Below, piece by piece: positions 1 through 7,892 of a stretch of DNA of 64,000 nucleotides. Positions within the stretch are counted from its first letter, which is position 1. The number at the start of each line of letters is the position of its first letter. The position numbers and the translations under genes were made by a program. The notes beneath the pieces were generated by a model. The model had not been told where the DNA came from and made no database searches. It saw only the letters and a program-made list of their open reading frames with translations. Source of the stretch: Companilactobacillus suantsaicola (GTDB lineage: Bacteria > Bacillota > Bacilli > Lactobacillales > Lactobacillaceae); NCBI RefSeq assembly GCF_004745525.1, contig NZ_RKLY01000001.1, positions 102,932-166,931 of the forward strand, read 5' to 3'.

Positions 1-488
1 ACGCTTTAACTAAGATTTCTAATTATGCCGCCTATGATTCGGAAATGAAATATGTCTTTGGAACTAGTCGGCACAACAAGTTACATCTGTCGATGATGAT
101 GTTTGATATTGACCATTTTAAGCGTGTTAATGATACTTATGGTCATTTGGCGGGGGATAAAGTATTGCAGCAGGTAGCGGACGTTGTATCGACTGTGATC
201 GATGAAAATGATCCTTCGGTCAAGTTTTATCGGACTGGTGGAGAAGAATTCAATATTGTTTTTCCAGGCTACGATCTTGATTCAACGAAGACTATCGTTC
301 AAGAAATTTTCTCGGCAGTAAATCATATGCCGGTAAATTATAATGGGACGAAAATAGCCATTTCTATTTCGGTTGGTGTTTCTGAGATTGCCGAAGACGA
401 TCTTCATCCAAACGACTTGTATGGTCGGGTTGACGAGAATCTTTATCAATCGAAAAATAACGGGCGGATGCAGATTACGGCAATCTAA
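1..488 (+). CDS. GGDEF-domain protein, C-terminal part (probable diguanylate cyclase)
   Basis: The frame is open from base 3, so the gene starts before the window. The visible 161 residues are one GGDEF domain: MFDIDHFKRVNDTYGH, then RTGGEEF with the active GGEEF signature (codons from base 237). The product should make c-di-GMP from two GTP. The RxxD inhibitory I-site expected five residues before GGEEF is absent. It is about three-quarters identical, by eye, to the GGDEF domain of the next gene, so the two are tandem paralogues. A hairpin terminator follows at once. Domain call is secure; cyclase activity is family inference. Confidence 0.9.
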   Translation, partial: ALTKISNYAAYDSEMKYVFGTSRHNKLHLSMMMFDIDHFKRVNDTYGHLAGDKVLQQVADVVSTVIDENDPSVKFYRTGGEEFNIVFPGYDLDSTKTIVQEIFSAVNHMPVNYNGTKIAISISVGVSEIAEDDLHPNDLYGRVDENLYQSKNNGRMQITAI

Positions 489-494
489 AAAATT

Positions 495-535
495 TCACTA
501 CTTTGTCGAATTTTCGCGGGGTAGTGAGTTTTTTT
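495..535 (+). terminator. Rho-independent terminator after first GGDEF gene
   Basis: Seven-base stem TCACTAC/GTAGTGA around a GC-containing loop, followed by a run of seven T. It separates the two GGDEF genes into different transcripts. Confidence 0.75.
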
Positions 536-601
536 GTGCTATTATTATAAGATATAAATATATTTTTAAAAAAGAATATAAAGTTGGAGGTTAGTGGATT
601 T

Positions 602-1729
602 TTGACTTGGTCGATATGGCACGTTTCACCCTTTATAACGGGTGTTTTCTTCATTTTAGGAATCTTCACACTTTATCAAGTTCTTTATGATGGTTTAAAG
701 ACATTTCTACATTCCAAAAAAATAAATGTAGATGACGACAAACTAAACTCGGCTTTTGGAGTCTTGTATATGTTGATTTTTATCTTTAGTATGCAGGCAA
801 CCTTAGTGGGGACTCCGATTAGTTGGCAATTTATGAATTTCCAACTAATCGCCTTGGTCTTTTGTGCTTATTTCTTAAATATCAGAGTTCCATTTTTTGT
901 ATTTTTTCCAATTATGATTTTGTACATGATGTTCAATGGCTCGATCGGTTACTGGGAGTCATGGTGTCATGGATTTACTTTAATGTTGTTTTACCTCAGT
1001 TTGAATCAATTACGTAGAGATCAAAAAATAAACCGTTCCTTTATCGCTTACATGTCATTAGGGACTTTCTTCGGAGGACTTTTATGGCTCTTTATGAAGG
1101 TTAAATTTGATTTCTCGTGGTCAACTTATTTGCAAGAATGGTTGTATTTAATCATCTTTGAAGCGTTACTTTTCAGTTACGTTGGGATGATCTTGCGTGA
1201 CAGTCAATTAAAGTTAAAACTATTGCGCTTTGCTAACCACGATGCTTTAACGAAGACAGAAAACTTTGCCGCTTATAAGTCTGAAATGGACCGTTTGTTT
1301 AGCAATAGCACCGTTAACAAACTTGATTTATCAATGATGATGTTTGACATTGATCACTTCAAGCAAGTCAATGATACTTATGGACATTTAGCAGGTGATA
1401 AGGTTTTGCAGCACGTAGTTGATGTTGTGCAGACAGTAATTTCTGAAAATGACCCAAATGTTAAACTTTATCGAACAGGTGGCGAGGAATTCAACGTCAT
1501 CTTTCCAGGATATGATTTAGATGCGACCGAACCAATCGTGCATCAGATTTTCGCTGCTTTGAACCATATAGATGTAGAAATTAATGGGCAAAAGATCAAT
1601 ATTACGATCTCAGTCGGAGTTTCAATGATTTCTAAAAAGGACTCTCAACCAAACGATTTCTATTCACGAGTGGATGGCAATCTTTATCATTCCAAACGCA
1701 ATGGTCGTAAACAGATTACAGCATTGTAG
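602..1729 (+). CDS. Membrane-anchored GGDEF protein (probable diguanylate cyclase)
   Basis: About 375 residues. The N-terminal 200 residues hold six or seven hydrophobic membrane segments, followed by a cytosolic GGDEF domain with GGEEF near residue 293. No RxxD I-site precedes the motif, so product inhibition may be lacking. The frame is open from a TTG at 584, but GGAGG at 586-590 lies inside that extension; TTG at 602, eleven bases after it, is the better start. The gene is a tandem paralogue of the preceding truncated one. The membrane half resembles 5-7TM sensor modules, but the ligand is unknown. Confidence 0.85.
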   Translation: MTWSIWHVSPFITGVFFILGIFTLYQVLYDGLKTFLHSKKINVDDDKLNSAFGVLYMLIFIFSMQATLVGTPISWQFMNFQLIALVFCAYFLNIRVPFFVFFPIMILYMMFNGSIGYWESWCHGFTLMLFYLSLNQLRRDQKINRSFIAYMSLGTFFGGLLWLFMKVKFDFSWSTYLQEWLYLIIFEALLFSYVGMILRDSQLKLKLLRFANHDALTKTENFAAYKSEMDRLFSNSTVNKLDLSMMMFDIDHFKQVNDTYGHLAGDKVLQHVVDVVQTVISENDPNVKLYRTGGEEFNVIFPGYDLDATEPIVHQIFAALNHIDVEINGQKINITISVGVSMISKKDSQPNDFYSRVDGNLYHSKRNGRKQITAL

Positions 1730-1747
1730 ATGTTGATTCAGACTAAA

Positions 1748-1794
1748 TAAAGAAGCTGAACTAATGCTATTTGCATTAATTCAGCTTCTTTTTA
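1748..1794. terminator. Bidirectional terminator between convergent genes
   Basis: Long stem AAAGAAGCTGAA / TTCAGCTTCTTT extended by CTAATGC/GCATTAA around a short loop, with T-rich tails on both strands. It sits between the GGDEF gene (+) and the purine permease (-). Confidence 0.85.
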
Positions 1795-1812
1795 GTTTTG
1801 TGGTTTTTTCTT

Positions 1813-3156
1813 TTATGCTGCCTTAACTTGTTTAGCTGATTGTTTAGGCATAACAAGATTCAAGATAATTGCAGCAATTGCGGCCACTGCGATTGGTGAG
1901 CCTAGTAAGTATTGAAGAATTTGTGGAGCATTCTTAGTTACATTAGCAGGTAGTAGAACTAAAGCCAATGTTAAGATAATTGGAATACCGATGATATAAA
2001 GATCTCGATCAGTCGTTTCAATTCCACGAATAACATTTAAACCATTTAACATGATAGTTACCGTGATAATTGCGAAGACACCACCGATAACGGGAGCAGG
2101 AATTGCGGCAAGAAAGGCTGACAATTTACTGAAGAAACCTAAAATTGAGAACCAGATACCAGCGAATAAGAAGACCCGTTTTGAAGCTACACCAGTGATG
2201 GAAATAACACCGGCATTAGTTGAATAACCTGTAACAGGAGTTGTACCAAGTAAAGCGGCTACCATACAGCTTAGACCTTCACCGATAATACCGTGGTTCC
2301 ATTGTTTGTTAGTAATTTCGTGATTAGTAACAGCACCCATGGCGAACCAAGTACCAGTAGTTTCTGTTGTGATTACGGCATAAATGATAATGAAAGTGAT
2401 GATAGCTGAAGGTGAGAAGTTGATGCCCCAATGTAAGATAGTTCCGTTAGGAACACCGAACCAAGGAGCGCTTGTGACAGTTTTCCAGTCGAACATACCC
2501 ATCATCGTTGAAACAAGTGTACCAACACCTAATGCTAAGATAATTGAACTAGTTCTAAAGAAACGTTCAACTTTTTTAAATTTCAAACTAATAGCGACAG
2601 AAACAAGTAGTGTCAAAGCTGTAACCGCTGCTAAAATCATATTTTTATTGATATTTCCTGGAGCGTTGAAGATGTTACTGTTTAAAGCTGTAGGAATCAG
2701 TGATAAGCCAACACAGGTGATAATTGTACCTCCGACAAGTGCAGGGACAAGTTTGTTGATGATCTTTTGGAAGACTCCGGTGGCACCTAAGATGATCAAA
2801 ATGATCGAACCGACCAAGAGGGCGCCGATCAAAGTACCCATACCATTACCTTTGAGACCACCTGAACCTAAGACAACTCCGGCAGCCGCACCGAGTGGAA
2901 CGAAAGATGGACCTTGTGAAACGGGCATCTTCATGAAAATAAAGGTTTGTAAAATCGTACCAATTCCCGCAGCCAGAAAAGTAGATTGGAGCAGATTCAT
3001 TTGATCACCGACACCCATAGCCATCATTCCGGCTAGAATAATTGGTGGAACGTAAATATCCATTGCTAAGACGTGTTGTAGTCCTAAGAAACCAGCTTCA
3101 GTTGCGCCGATTTTATCGTCAGGACCGACTAATAAGGTACTTTTTTTATTTTCCAT
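1813..3156 (-). CDS. NCS2 (NAT) family purine permease, xanthine/uric acid type
   Basis: 447 residues, strongly hydrophobic, about 12-14 membrane segments. Family signatures are visible: QGPSFVPLGAA near residue 80 and the NAT motif as STNAGVISITGVASKRV near residue 310. NCS2 carriers bring in xanthine, urate or uracil with protons. The start overlaps the end of the upstream guanine deaminase gene by 11 bases, so the two are translationally coupled. A purine (guanine or xanthine) is therefore the likely substrate rather than uracil. The exact base is not resolvable from the sequence. Confidence 0.88.
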   Translation of the reverse strand: MENKKSTLLVGPDDKIGATEAGFLGLQHVLAMDIYVPPIILAGMMAMGVGDQMNLLQSTFLAAGIGTILQTFIFMKMPVSQGPSFVPLGAAAGVVLGSGGLKGNGMGTLIGALLVGSIILIILGATGVFQKIINKLVPALVGGTIITCVGLSLIPTALNSNIFNAPGNINKNMILAAVTALTLLVSVAISLKFKKVERFFRTSSIILALGVGTLVSTMMGMFDWKTVTSAPWFGVPNGTILHWGINFSPSAIITFIIIYAVITTETTGTWFAMGAVTNHEITNKQWNHGIIGEGLSCMVAALLGTTPVTGYSTNAGVISITGVASKRVFLFAGIWFSILGFFSKLSAFLAAIPAPVIGGVFAIITVTIMLNGLNVIRGIETTDRDLYIIGIPIILTLALVLLPANVTKNAPQILQYLLGSPIAVAAIAAIILNLVMPKQSAKQVKAA

Positions 3157-4450
3157 TTTTCTCTCCTAAATTGTTATGAACTAATTTTCCTGAGACGTAA
3201 ACTTGTAAAATATTCTCTTTATTAGTGTGATATATCAATCTTTCAAAAATATCCTGACTTCGATTTGAAGAAACTTCCTTAAAAGAATCAGAAACTATTT
3301 GCAGATCAGCTTGATAACCAGGCTTGATCTGACCAGTTTTAACGTGTAAAGCTTCTGCACCACCAATAGTAGCAAGATAAAAAGCATTACTAGCAGTTAA
3401 GCGACTATTCAGGTTAGTTTGGTCTTTAAGAATCTGTGAGGACATGATTGCTTGTTGCATATTTTTATAAATGCTTGGGGAGAAACCACCGGAAATATCT
3501 GTTCCAAGGCCAACCTTAACCCTTTGTTCGTGGGCTTTTTTGATTGGGGCTACTTGATTTCCAAAATAAACGTTTGAAATCGGGCAATGTGCTAGAGCAG
3601 TTTTACGGTTTGAAAATAATTTTAAATCAGAATCGTTTAATAATGTGCCATGTGCCATGACCGCTTTATCAGTCAAAAGGCCAAAAGAATCAAGCACTTG
3701 AGCATCACGCTTTTGGAAGTTCTCTTGAGCAAAACCATCTTCCCAGATGCTTTCACTGCAATGAGACTGGATTGGTAAATCGTATTTCTTAGCTAATTGT
3801 CCGAGGCCCTTTAAAGTTTCTGGAGTACAGCTGGGGACAAAGCGTGGCGTGATTACTGGTGTCAATTGCGCACTAGTCTGCTTTTGCAGATCGAACATTT
3901 CTTGAATGAACTTTTCTGTTTCCAAAAGTCCTTGGGCTGCTGAACTGTCACGATAATAATCGGGCGTTTGTTTTGGATTATCCATGTTGACTCGACCGAT
4001 AAAGGCACGTTGTCCATATTCGGCACAAATTTTAGCTAAAACTAGATTAGCTTTTGTATCGAGTGAACCAAAGAACAAGCCAGTAGTTGTACCATTAGCT
4101 AGTAGTTCTTTGATCAAACTTTTGTAAACTTTCTTGGCATAAGCTAAATCTTTAAACTTAGCTTCCAACGGGAAAGTATAAGTGTTAAGCCATTCATTTA
4201 ACGGCTTATCTAAGGCAAGACCTGCTTGAGGCCATTGCGGTGCATGAATATGTAAATCAGTGAAACCTGGTAAGAGATAATTACCAGGATGAACGATACG
4301 AAGAGTATCTTGATTAATTGCAGCTTGTTTGACAGACTGATAATCAGAATCAGTAGCGGAAATTACGCGGTCAATAATGCCTGACTGGTCTACACATATA
4401 AGAGCTTTTGGTGTAAAATCCGCCTTGTCAAACGTCGCCGAGGTAATCAT
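3146..4450 (-). CDS. guaD: Guanine deaminase (amidohydrolase type)
   Basis: 434 residues. Metal-dependent amidohydrolase that converts guanine to xanthine and ammonia. Metal and catalytic motifs in order: LHIHAPQ (about residue 67), QSHCSE (about 230), MAHGT (about 265) and GLGTDISGG (about 315). The stretch LNEWLNTYTFPLE is characteristic of guanine deaminases rather than other amidohydrolases. First gene of a two-gene operon with the NCS2 permease: import and deaminate purine bases. A possible PurR box lies upstream at 4547-4559. Confidence 0.9.
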   Translation of the reverse strand: MITSATFDKADFTPKALICVDQSGIIDRVISATDSDYQSVKQAAINQDTLRIVHPGNYLLPGFTDLHIHAPQWPQAGLALDKPLNEWLNTYTFPLEAKFKDLAYAKKVYKSLIKELLANGTTTGLFFGSLDTKANLVLAKICAEYGQRAFIGRVNMDNPKQTPDYYRDSSAAQGLLETEKFIQEMFDLQKQTSAQLTPVITPRFVPSCTPETLKGLGQLAKKYDLPIQSHCSESIWEDGFAQENFQKRDAQVLDSFGLLTDKAVMAHGTLLNDSDLKLFSNRKTALAHCPISNVYFGNQVAPIKKAHEQRVKVGLGTDISGGFSPSIYKNMQQAIMSSQILKDQTNLNSRLTASNAFYLATIGGAEALHVKTGQIKPGYQADLQIVSDSFKEVSSNRSQDIFERLIYHTNKENILQVYVSGKLVHNNLGEKNGK

Positions 4451-4506
4451 AGATCCCTCAAAAACAATTTGATAGGTGATAATCTAACACTTCCTTAAAT
4501 TTATTA

Positions 4507-4559
4507 ATATTAGGTTAACATGAATGATAATGTAAATAAACAGTAAATTGTTCGTATTT
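4507..4559 (-). promoter_or_regulatory. Candidate guaD promoter with PurBox-like site
   Basis: On the minus strand, TTTACA (4536-4531) and TAATAT (4512-4507) are 18 bases apart. Upstream, 4547-4559 reads ATTGTTCGTATTT on the plus strand, matching 12 of 13 positions of the PurBox consensus (AWWGTTCGGWWWT, from PurR of Lactococcus and Bacillus). PurR sites usually come in pairs and a second box was not found, so regulation by PurR is tentative. Confidence 0.4.
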
Positions 4560-4575
4560 AACTCAGAAAAGAGAA

Positions 4576-4612
4576 ACCTCATTTCCAAAAACGGGAAATG
4601 GGGTCTTTTTTT
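4576..4612 (+). terminator. Orphan terminator hairpin in divergent intergenic region
   Basis: An 11-bp stem (ACCTCATTTCC with GGAAATGGGGT, one G-T pair) is followed by CTTTTTTT on the plus strand. No plus-strand gene lies upstream; the neighbours are guaD (-) and the asparaginase gene (+). The minus-strand tail is also T-rich but interrupted. It may end an unannotated short transcript or be a relic. Confidence 0.55.
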
Positions 4613-4778
4613 GCTATGATAATAATTTTGTATGCCATTCCAAAAGCTATTAAAGCAGTATTCTGTTTTTTTAGGTAAAAGATATTTAAATTCTTCAAAA
4701 TAAATTTGCCTAACGTAAAAAAATTCTCAAAAAGTCTAATTGTAAAGTTTAATTTACATAACTTAGCATAATTTGTTC

Positions 4779-4807
4779 TTGATTGTATATACAATCCTGA
4801 TTATACT
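4779..4807 (+). promoter_or_regulatory. Sigma-A promoter with palindromic GntR-type operator
   Basis: TTGATT (4779-4784), 17-base spacer, TATACT (4802-4807). A perfect 16-bp palindrome GATTGTATATACAATC (4781-4796) covers the -35 box and most of the spacer, ideal for repression by the GntR/UTRA protein encoded at 5809-6525. A near-copy of the whole promoter lies at 15736-15764. Since transcription would start near 4814, the asparaginase must start at ATG 4843, not at an earlier in-frame ATG at 4813. Confidence 0.75.
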
Positions 4808-4842
4808 AAATTATGAAATCGATTACAAAAAGGAGTGATCAG

Positions 4843-5796
4843 ATGACTTATGCAATGATTGGAACTTGGAGAATGGCTTATGAAGGTCTCTCTAAAGGAC
4901 TCGATTTATTGAAAGGTGGTGGTACTAGCGGCGATGCTGTTGAATCTGCTATTAAAAAAGTGGAGGATTATCCATTCTTTAAATCTGTTGGTTACGGTGG
5001 TCTACCAAATGAAAATGGTTTGGTCGAACTAGATTCAGCTTTTATGAGTGGCGATACTTTTGGCGTTGGAGCCGTGATGGGAATAAGTGATGTTAAGAAC
5101 CCAATTTCTATCGCTAGAAGTTTGAGTCATGAACACTTTAATAGTGTTTTAGTAGGTGAAGGTGCTAGTCAATATGCAACTAAGAATGGTTTTGAAAGAA
5201 AGAACATGTTGACGCCTAGAGCCAAGAAAATTTGGGAGAAGCGAAAAGCTGAGATTGCCGAAAAGAATCTCTCACCATACGACGGTCATGATACGGTTGG
5301 GATGGTCAGCTTAGATCAAACAGGTTCGATGTCAGTCGGAACTTCAACTTCAGGACTATTTATGAAAAAAGCTGGTCGGACTGGCGATTCAGCCTTGGTC
5401 GGTGATGGTTTTTACGTTGATAGTGACATTGGAGGTGCTGCGGCAACTGGTTTAGGTGAAGACATTATGAAAGGCTGCCTCTGTTACGAAATCGTCCGTC
5501 TAATGGGAACCGGTTTGAGTCCACAAGAGGCCTGTGATAAAGCTCTCTATCCATTTTTGAGAAAGCTAAAGAAACGCTTTGGAAAAATTGGAGAGTTCTC
5601 CTTAGTTGCTTTGAATAAGGATGGACAATGGGGCGTTTCAACTAATGTTGAATTCACATTTGCCATGGGAACTGAAAAAGAAGCACCAGCAGTTTATATC
5701 GCCTATCCAGACGAAAACGATAAGACCAAAATCAGTCCAATCACCCAAGAGTGGATGGATGCATACGAGAAGAGAATTAAAGCACCAATAGATTAA
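4843..5796 (+). CDS. Asparaginase_2 family Ntn hydrolase (glycosylasparaginase / isoaspartyl peptidase-like)
   Basis: 317 residues. Threonine-nucleophile hydrolase of family T2, made as a precursor that cleaves itself before Thr. The processing site is visible as HDTVGMVSL (about residue 150), followed by GTSTSGLFMK, the RTGDSALVG substrate pocket and AAATGLGED, an arrangement closer to N4-(beta-GlcNAc)-asparaginase than to plant-type isoaspartyl peptidases. AGGAG at 4831-4835 fixes ATG 4843. First gene of the GntR operon. From memory, the Lactobacillus casei alf-2 cluster for fucosyl-GlcNAc-Asn also pairs a glycosylasparaginase with PepV and a regulator. Substrate here is inferred, not shown. 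Confidence 0.85.
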   Translation: MTYAMIGTWRMAYEGLSKGLDLLKGGGTSGDAVESAIKKVEDYPFFKSVGYGGLPNENGLVELDSAFMSGDTFGVGAVMGISDVKNPISIARSLSHEHFNSVLVGEGASQYATKNGFERKNMLTPRAKKIWEKRKAEIAEKNLSPYDGHDTVGMVSLDQTGSMSVGTSTSGLFMKKAGRTGDSALVGDGFYVDSDIGGAAATGLGEDIMKGCLCYEIVRLMGTGLSPQEACDKALYPFLRKLKKRFGKIGEFSLVALNKDGQWGVSTNVEFTFAMGTEKEAPAVYIAYPDENDKTKISPITQEWMDAYEKRIKAPID

Positions 5797-5808
5797 GAGG
5801 AATTTTTT

Positions 5809-6525
5809 ATGCCAGAATATTTGTACAGCAAGATAGCGGATAAATTAGAAAAGGTTATCAAAGATGGGGAGTATGGAGTTCATCAAAAATTACCGTCGGA
5901 AACAGAATTGTCATTTCAATTTGATACTTCACGTTTAACGATTCGTAAGTCAATTGAAGAATTGGAAAAAAGACAATTAGTTGTTAAAGATCGTAATCGG
6001 GGAACATTTGTCTTAGCGCCGGATAGTCGAATTTCCAGTGGTAGTAATGGGTTAGTTGGTTTCTCTGAAGTGGCGAAAAGGATGCACTTAAAGAGCCATA
6101 CACAAGTATTGTCATTTTTGGAAACATCAGATGTTTCTAACACTGTAAAAGATCAATTAAGACTGTCAGATAAAGAAATGGTTTGGAAAATAATTCGTTT
6201 AAGATCAATAGACGATTACTCCATGACCCATGAGGAAATCTATTTAAAGCAGAAGTTTGCAAAAAATCTTAATCGGGAAAAGGCTTCAGGTTCACTCTTT
6301 GAAATTATTGAAAAAACAATAAAAATTGCATATGGAAGTCAGGAATTAGAATCGGTTTTATCGAGTGAGAAATTGAGCCATGAAATGAACATAAAAGCGG
6401 GTTCACCCGGCTTTTTAGCTCATACAACATCTTATTCTGCTGATGGTTATCCGATTCTTTATGATGAGTCTTTTTATCGTGCTGATAAATATACATTTCA
6501 TAATATTTTGTATCGACATAATTGA
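5809..6525 (+). CDS. GntR-family regulator, HutC/UTRA subfamily
   Basis: 238 residues. N-terminal winged helix (about 1-70) with LPSETELSFQFDTSRLTIRK and the wing NRGTFV; C-terminal UTRA ligand domain (about 95-235). UTRA regulators usually bind a sugar phosphate or amino acid derivative and release a palindromic operator. It is 12 bases downstream of the asparaginase gene and inside the operon it probably controls, through the palindromes at 4781-4796 and the related promoter at 15736-15764. Confidence 0.9.
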   Translation: MPEYLYSKIADKLEKVIKDGEYGVHQKLPSETELSFQFDTSRLTIRKSIEELEKRQLVVKDRNRGTFVLAPDSRISSGSNGLVGFSEVAKRMHLKSHTQVLSFLETSDVSNTVKDQLRLSDKEMVWKIIRLRSIDDYSMTHEEIYLKQKFAKNLNREKASGSLFEIIEKTIKIAYGSQELESVLSSEKLSHEMNIKAGSPGFLAHTTSYSADGYPILYDESFYRADKYTFHNILYRHN

Positions 6526-6542
6526 GGAAAGGTGGGAAAATC

Positions 6543-7847
6543 TTGAACGATGTTCGTGAAGATTTTATTACACTGTATTCTAAATATGAAAAACAGTTCA
6601 TCGATTATTTTAAAGGTTTAGTATCCATTCCTAGCGTAAAGGGGAATAGAACTTATCAGGCTCCATTTGGAATTGGGCCTAAAAGGGCATTGGAATATAT
6701 GCTTAAGCTTGCAGATGAGTTAGGATTTCGAGTTGGTCAAATCTCAGATCGAGTTGGTTGGCTAGAATATGGCCCCAATACTGATGAATATTTTGCTGTA
6801 CTGGGTCATTTAGATGTCGTGGATGTAGTAGATGATTGGAATTATCCGCCATTCGACTTAAGCATTTCAAAACAACGCTTTTTTGGTAGAGGAGTTTTAG
6901 ATAATAAAGGTCCATTCATTTCTACGGTTTTTGCTCTATATCTAATAAAAGAACAAAATGTACCTTTAAAAAAAAGAATCAGAATAATTTTTGGAACAGA
7001 TGAAGAATCAGGTAGCAATGATATTCCATTCTATTTAGATAAGGAAATTCCACCATATGCTGGATTTACTCCAGATTGTAAATTTCCTATTGTTTATGGT
7101 GAGCGGGGATTGTTAGATTTAACCATAAATTGTGCAATAACCGATGATTCTCTTGAGCAAATTGAAAAGATCAGTGGGGTATTTGATAAGAGTTTTATTC
7201 CAGACGAGGCATCGATAACAATTGACGGAATAGCAACTGACTTTAAAGGAGAAAAATCGCCAAGCAATGCTCCTGATATGGCCAAGAATGTACTACCTAT
7301 GTTAGTCAATAAAGCCAGTTCATTGAATGGACAAAGTGGAGAAACTTTTAAATGGATAAATGATAAGTTTTCAAATCAGACGGACGGTAAAAATTTGGGA
7401 CTTAATTTTGAAGATGCTAAATCAGGTAAATTACAATTATCATTTTATAAAATAGAAAAGAAAAATAATTTGTTGAGTATAAGCTTTTCAATGCGTTATC
7501 CAGTTTCAATAACGTTTGAACAAATATTAAAGCAATTAGAAACAGAACTCTTATCAAATATGACAGTTGAGATTAATAGAAATATGCCTTCAGTTGTCAA
7601 AAGCACGGATCAGAATTTTATTAAAAGCTTTTCTAAAATTTATGAGAATGATACTGGTTTAAATGGTAAACCAGTTACTACTACTGGAGCGACATATGCA
7701 CGTAGCATGCCAAATATAGTAGCATTTGGACCATCATTCCCAGGGCAAAAGGGAATTGCACATAAAGGTGATGAATGGCTAAATGTGAAAGATTGGCAAA
7801 TGATGATGGAAATTTATTACGATTGCTTAAAAAATGAATTGTGTTAA
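6543..7847 (+). CDS. M20 family metallopeptidase, PepV/Sapep-like dipeptidase
   Basis: About 434 residues. Zinc-binding and catalytic motifs of the PepV branch: GHLDVVDVVDDW (about residue 80), GRGVLDNKGP, FGTDEESGSND, then the C-terminal AHKGDEW. PepV enzymes cleave dipeptides with an N-terminal beta-Ala or other unusual residue. An in-frame TTG at 6522 lies before AGGTGGG; TTG 6543 fits that ribosome site better. Lies 17 bases after the regulator. It may process the aminoacyl part of the imported substrate; this is context inference. Confidence 0.85.
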   Translation: MNDVREDFITLYSKYEKQFIDYFKGLVSIPSVKGNRTYQAPFGIGPKRALEYMLKLADELGFRVGQISDRVGWLEYGPNTDEYFAVLGHLDVVDVVDDWNYPPFDLSISKQRFFGRGVLDNKGPFISTVFALYLIKEQNVPLKKRIRIIFGTDEESGSNDIPFYLDKEIPPYAGFTPDCKFPIVYGERGLLDLTINCAITDDSLEQIEKISGVFDKSFIPDEASITIDGIATDFKGEKSPSNAPDMAKNVLPMLVNKASSLNGQSGETFKWINDKFSNQTDGKNLGLNFEDAKSGKLQLSFYKIEKKNNLLSISFSMRYPVSITFEQILKQLETELLSNMTVEINRNMPSVVKSTDQNFIKSFSKIYENDTGLNGKPVTTTGATYARSMPNIVAFGPSFPGQKGIAHKGDEWLNVKDWQMMMEIYYDCLKNELC

Positions 7848-7892
7848 GGAGTCTTTATAGAGATAAATAAATTAATTAAGAGGTGAAACGCC

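Noticed and set aside
2384..3004. 206-codon plus-strand frame opposite the purine permease
   Set aside because: Antisense to a clear NCS2 gene; composition (Pro/Ile/Lys rich) is that of a complementary-strand shadow.
4579..4794. 71-codon minus-strand frame between guaD and the asparaginase gene
   Set aside because: It covers the promoter/operator and the orphan terminator, has no ribosome site, and reads as low-complexity AT-rich sequence.
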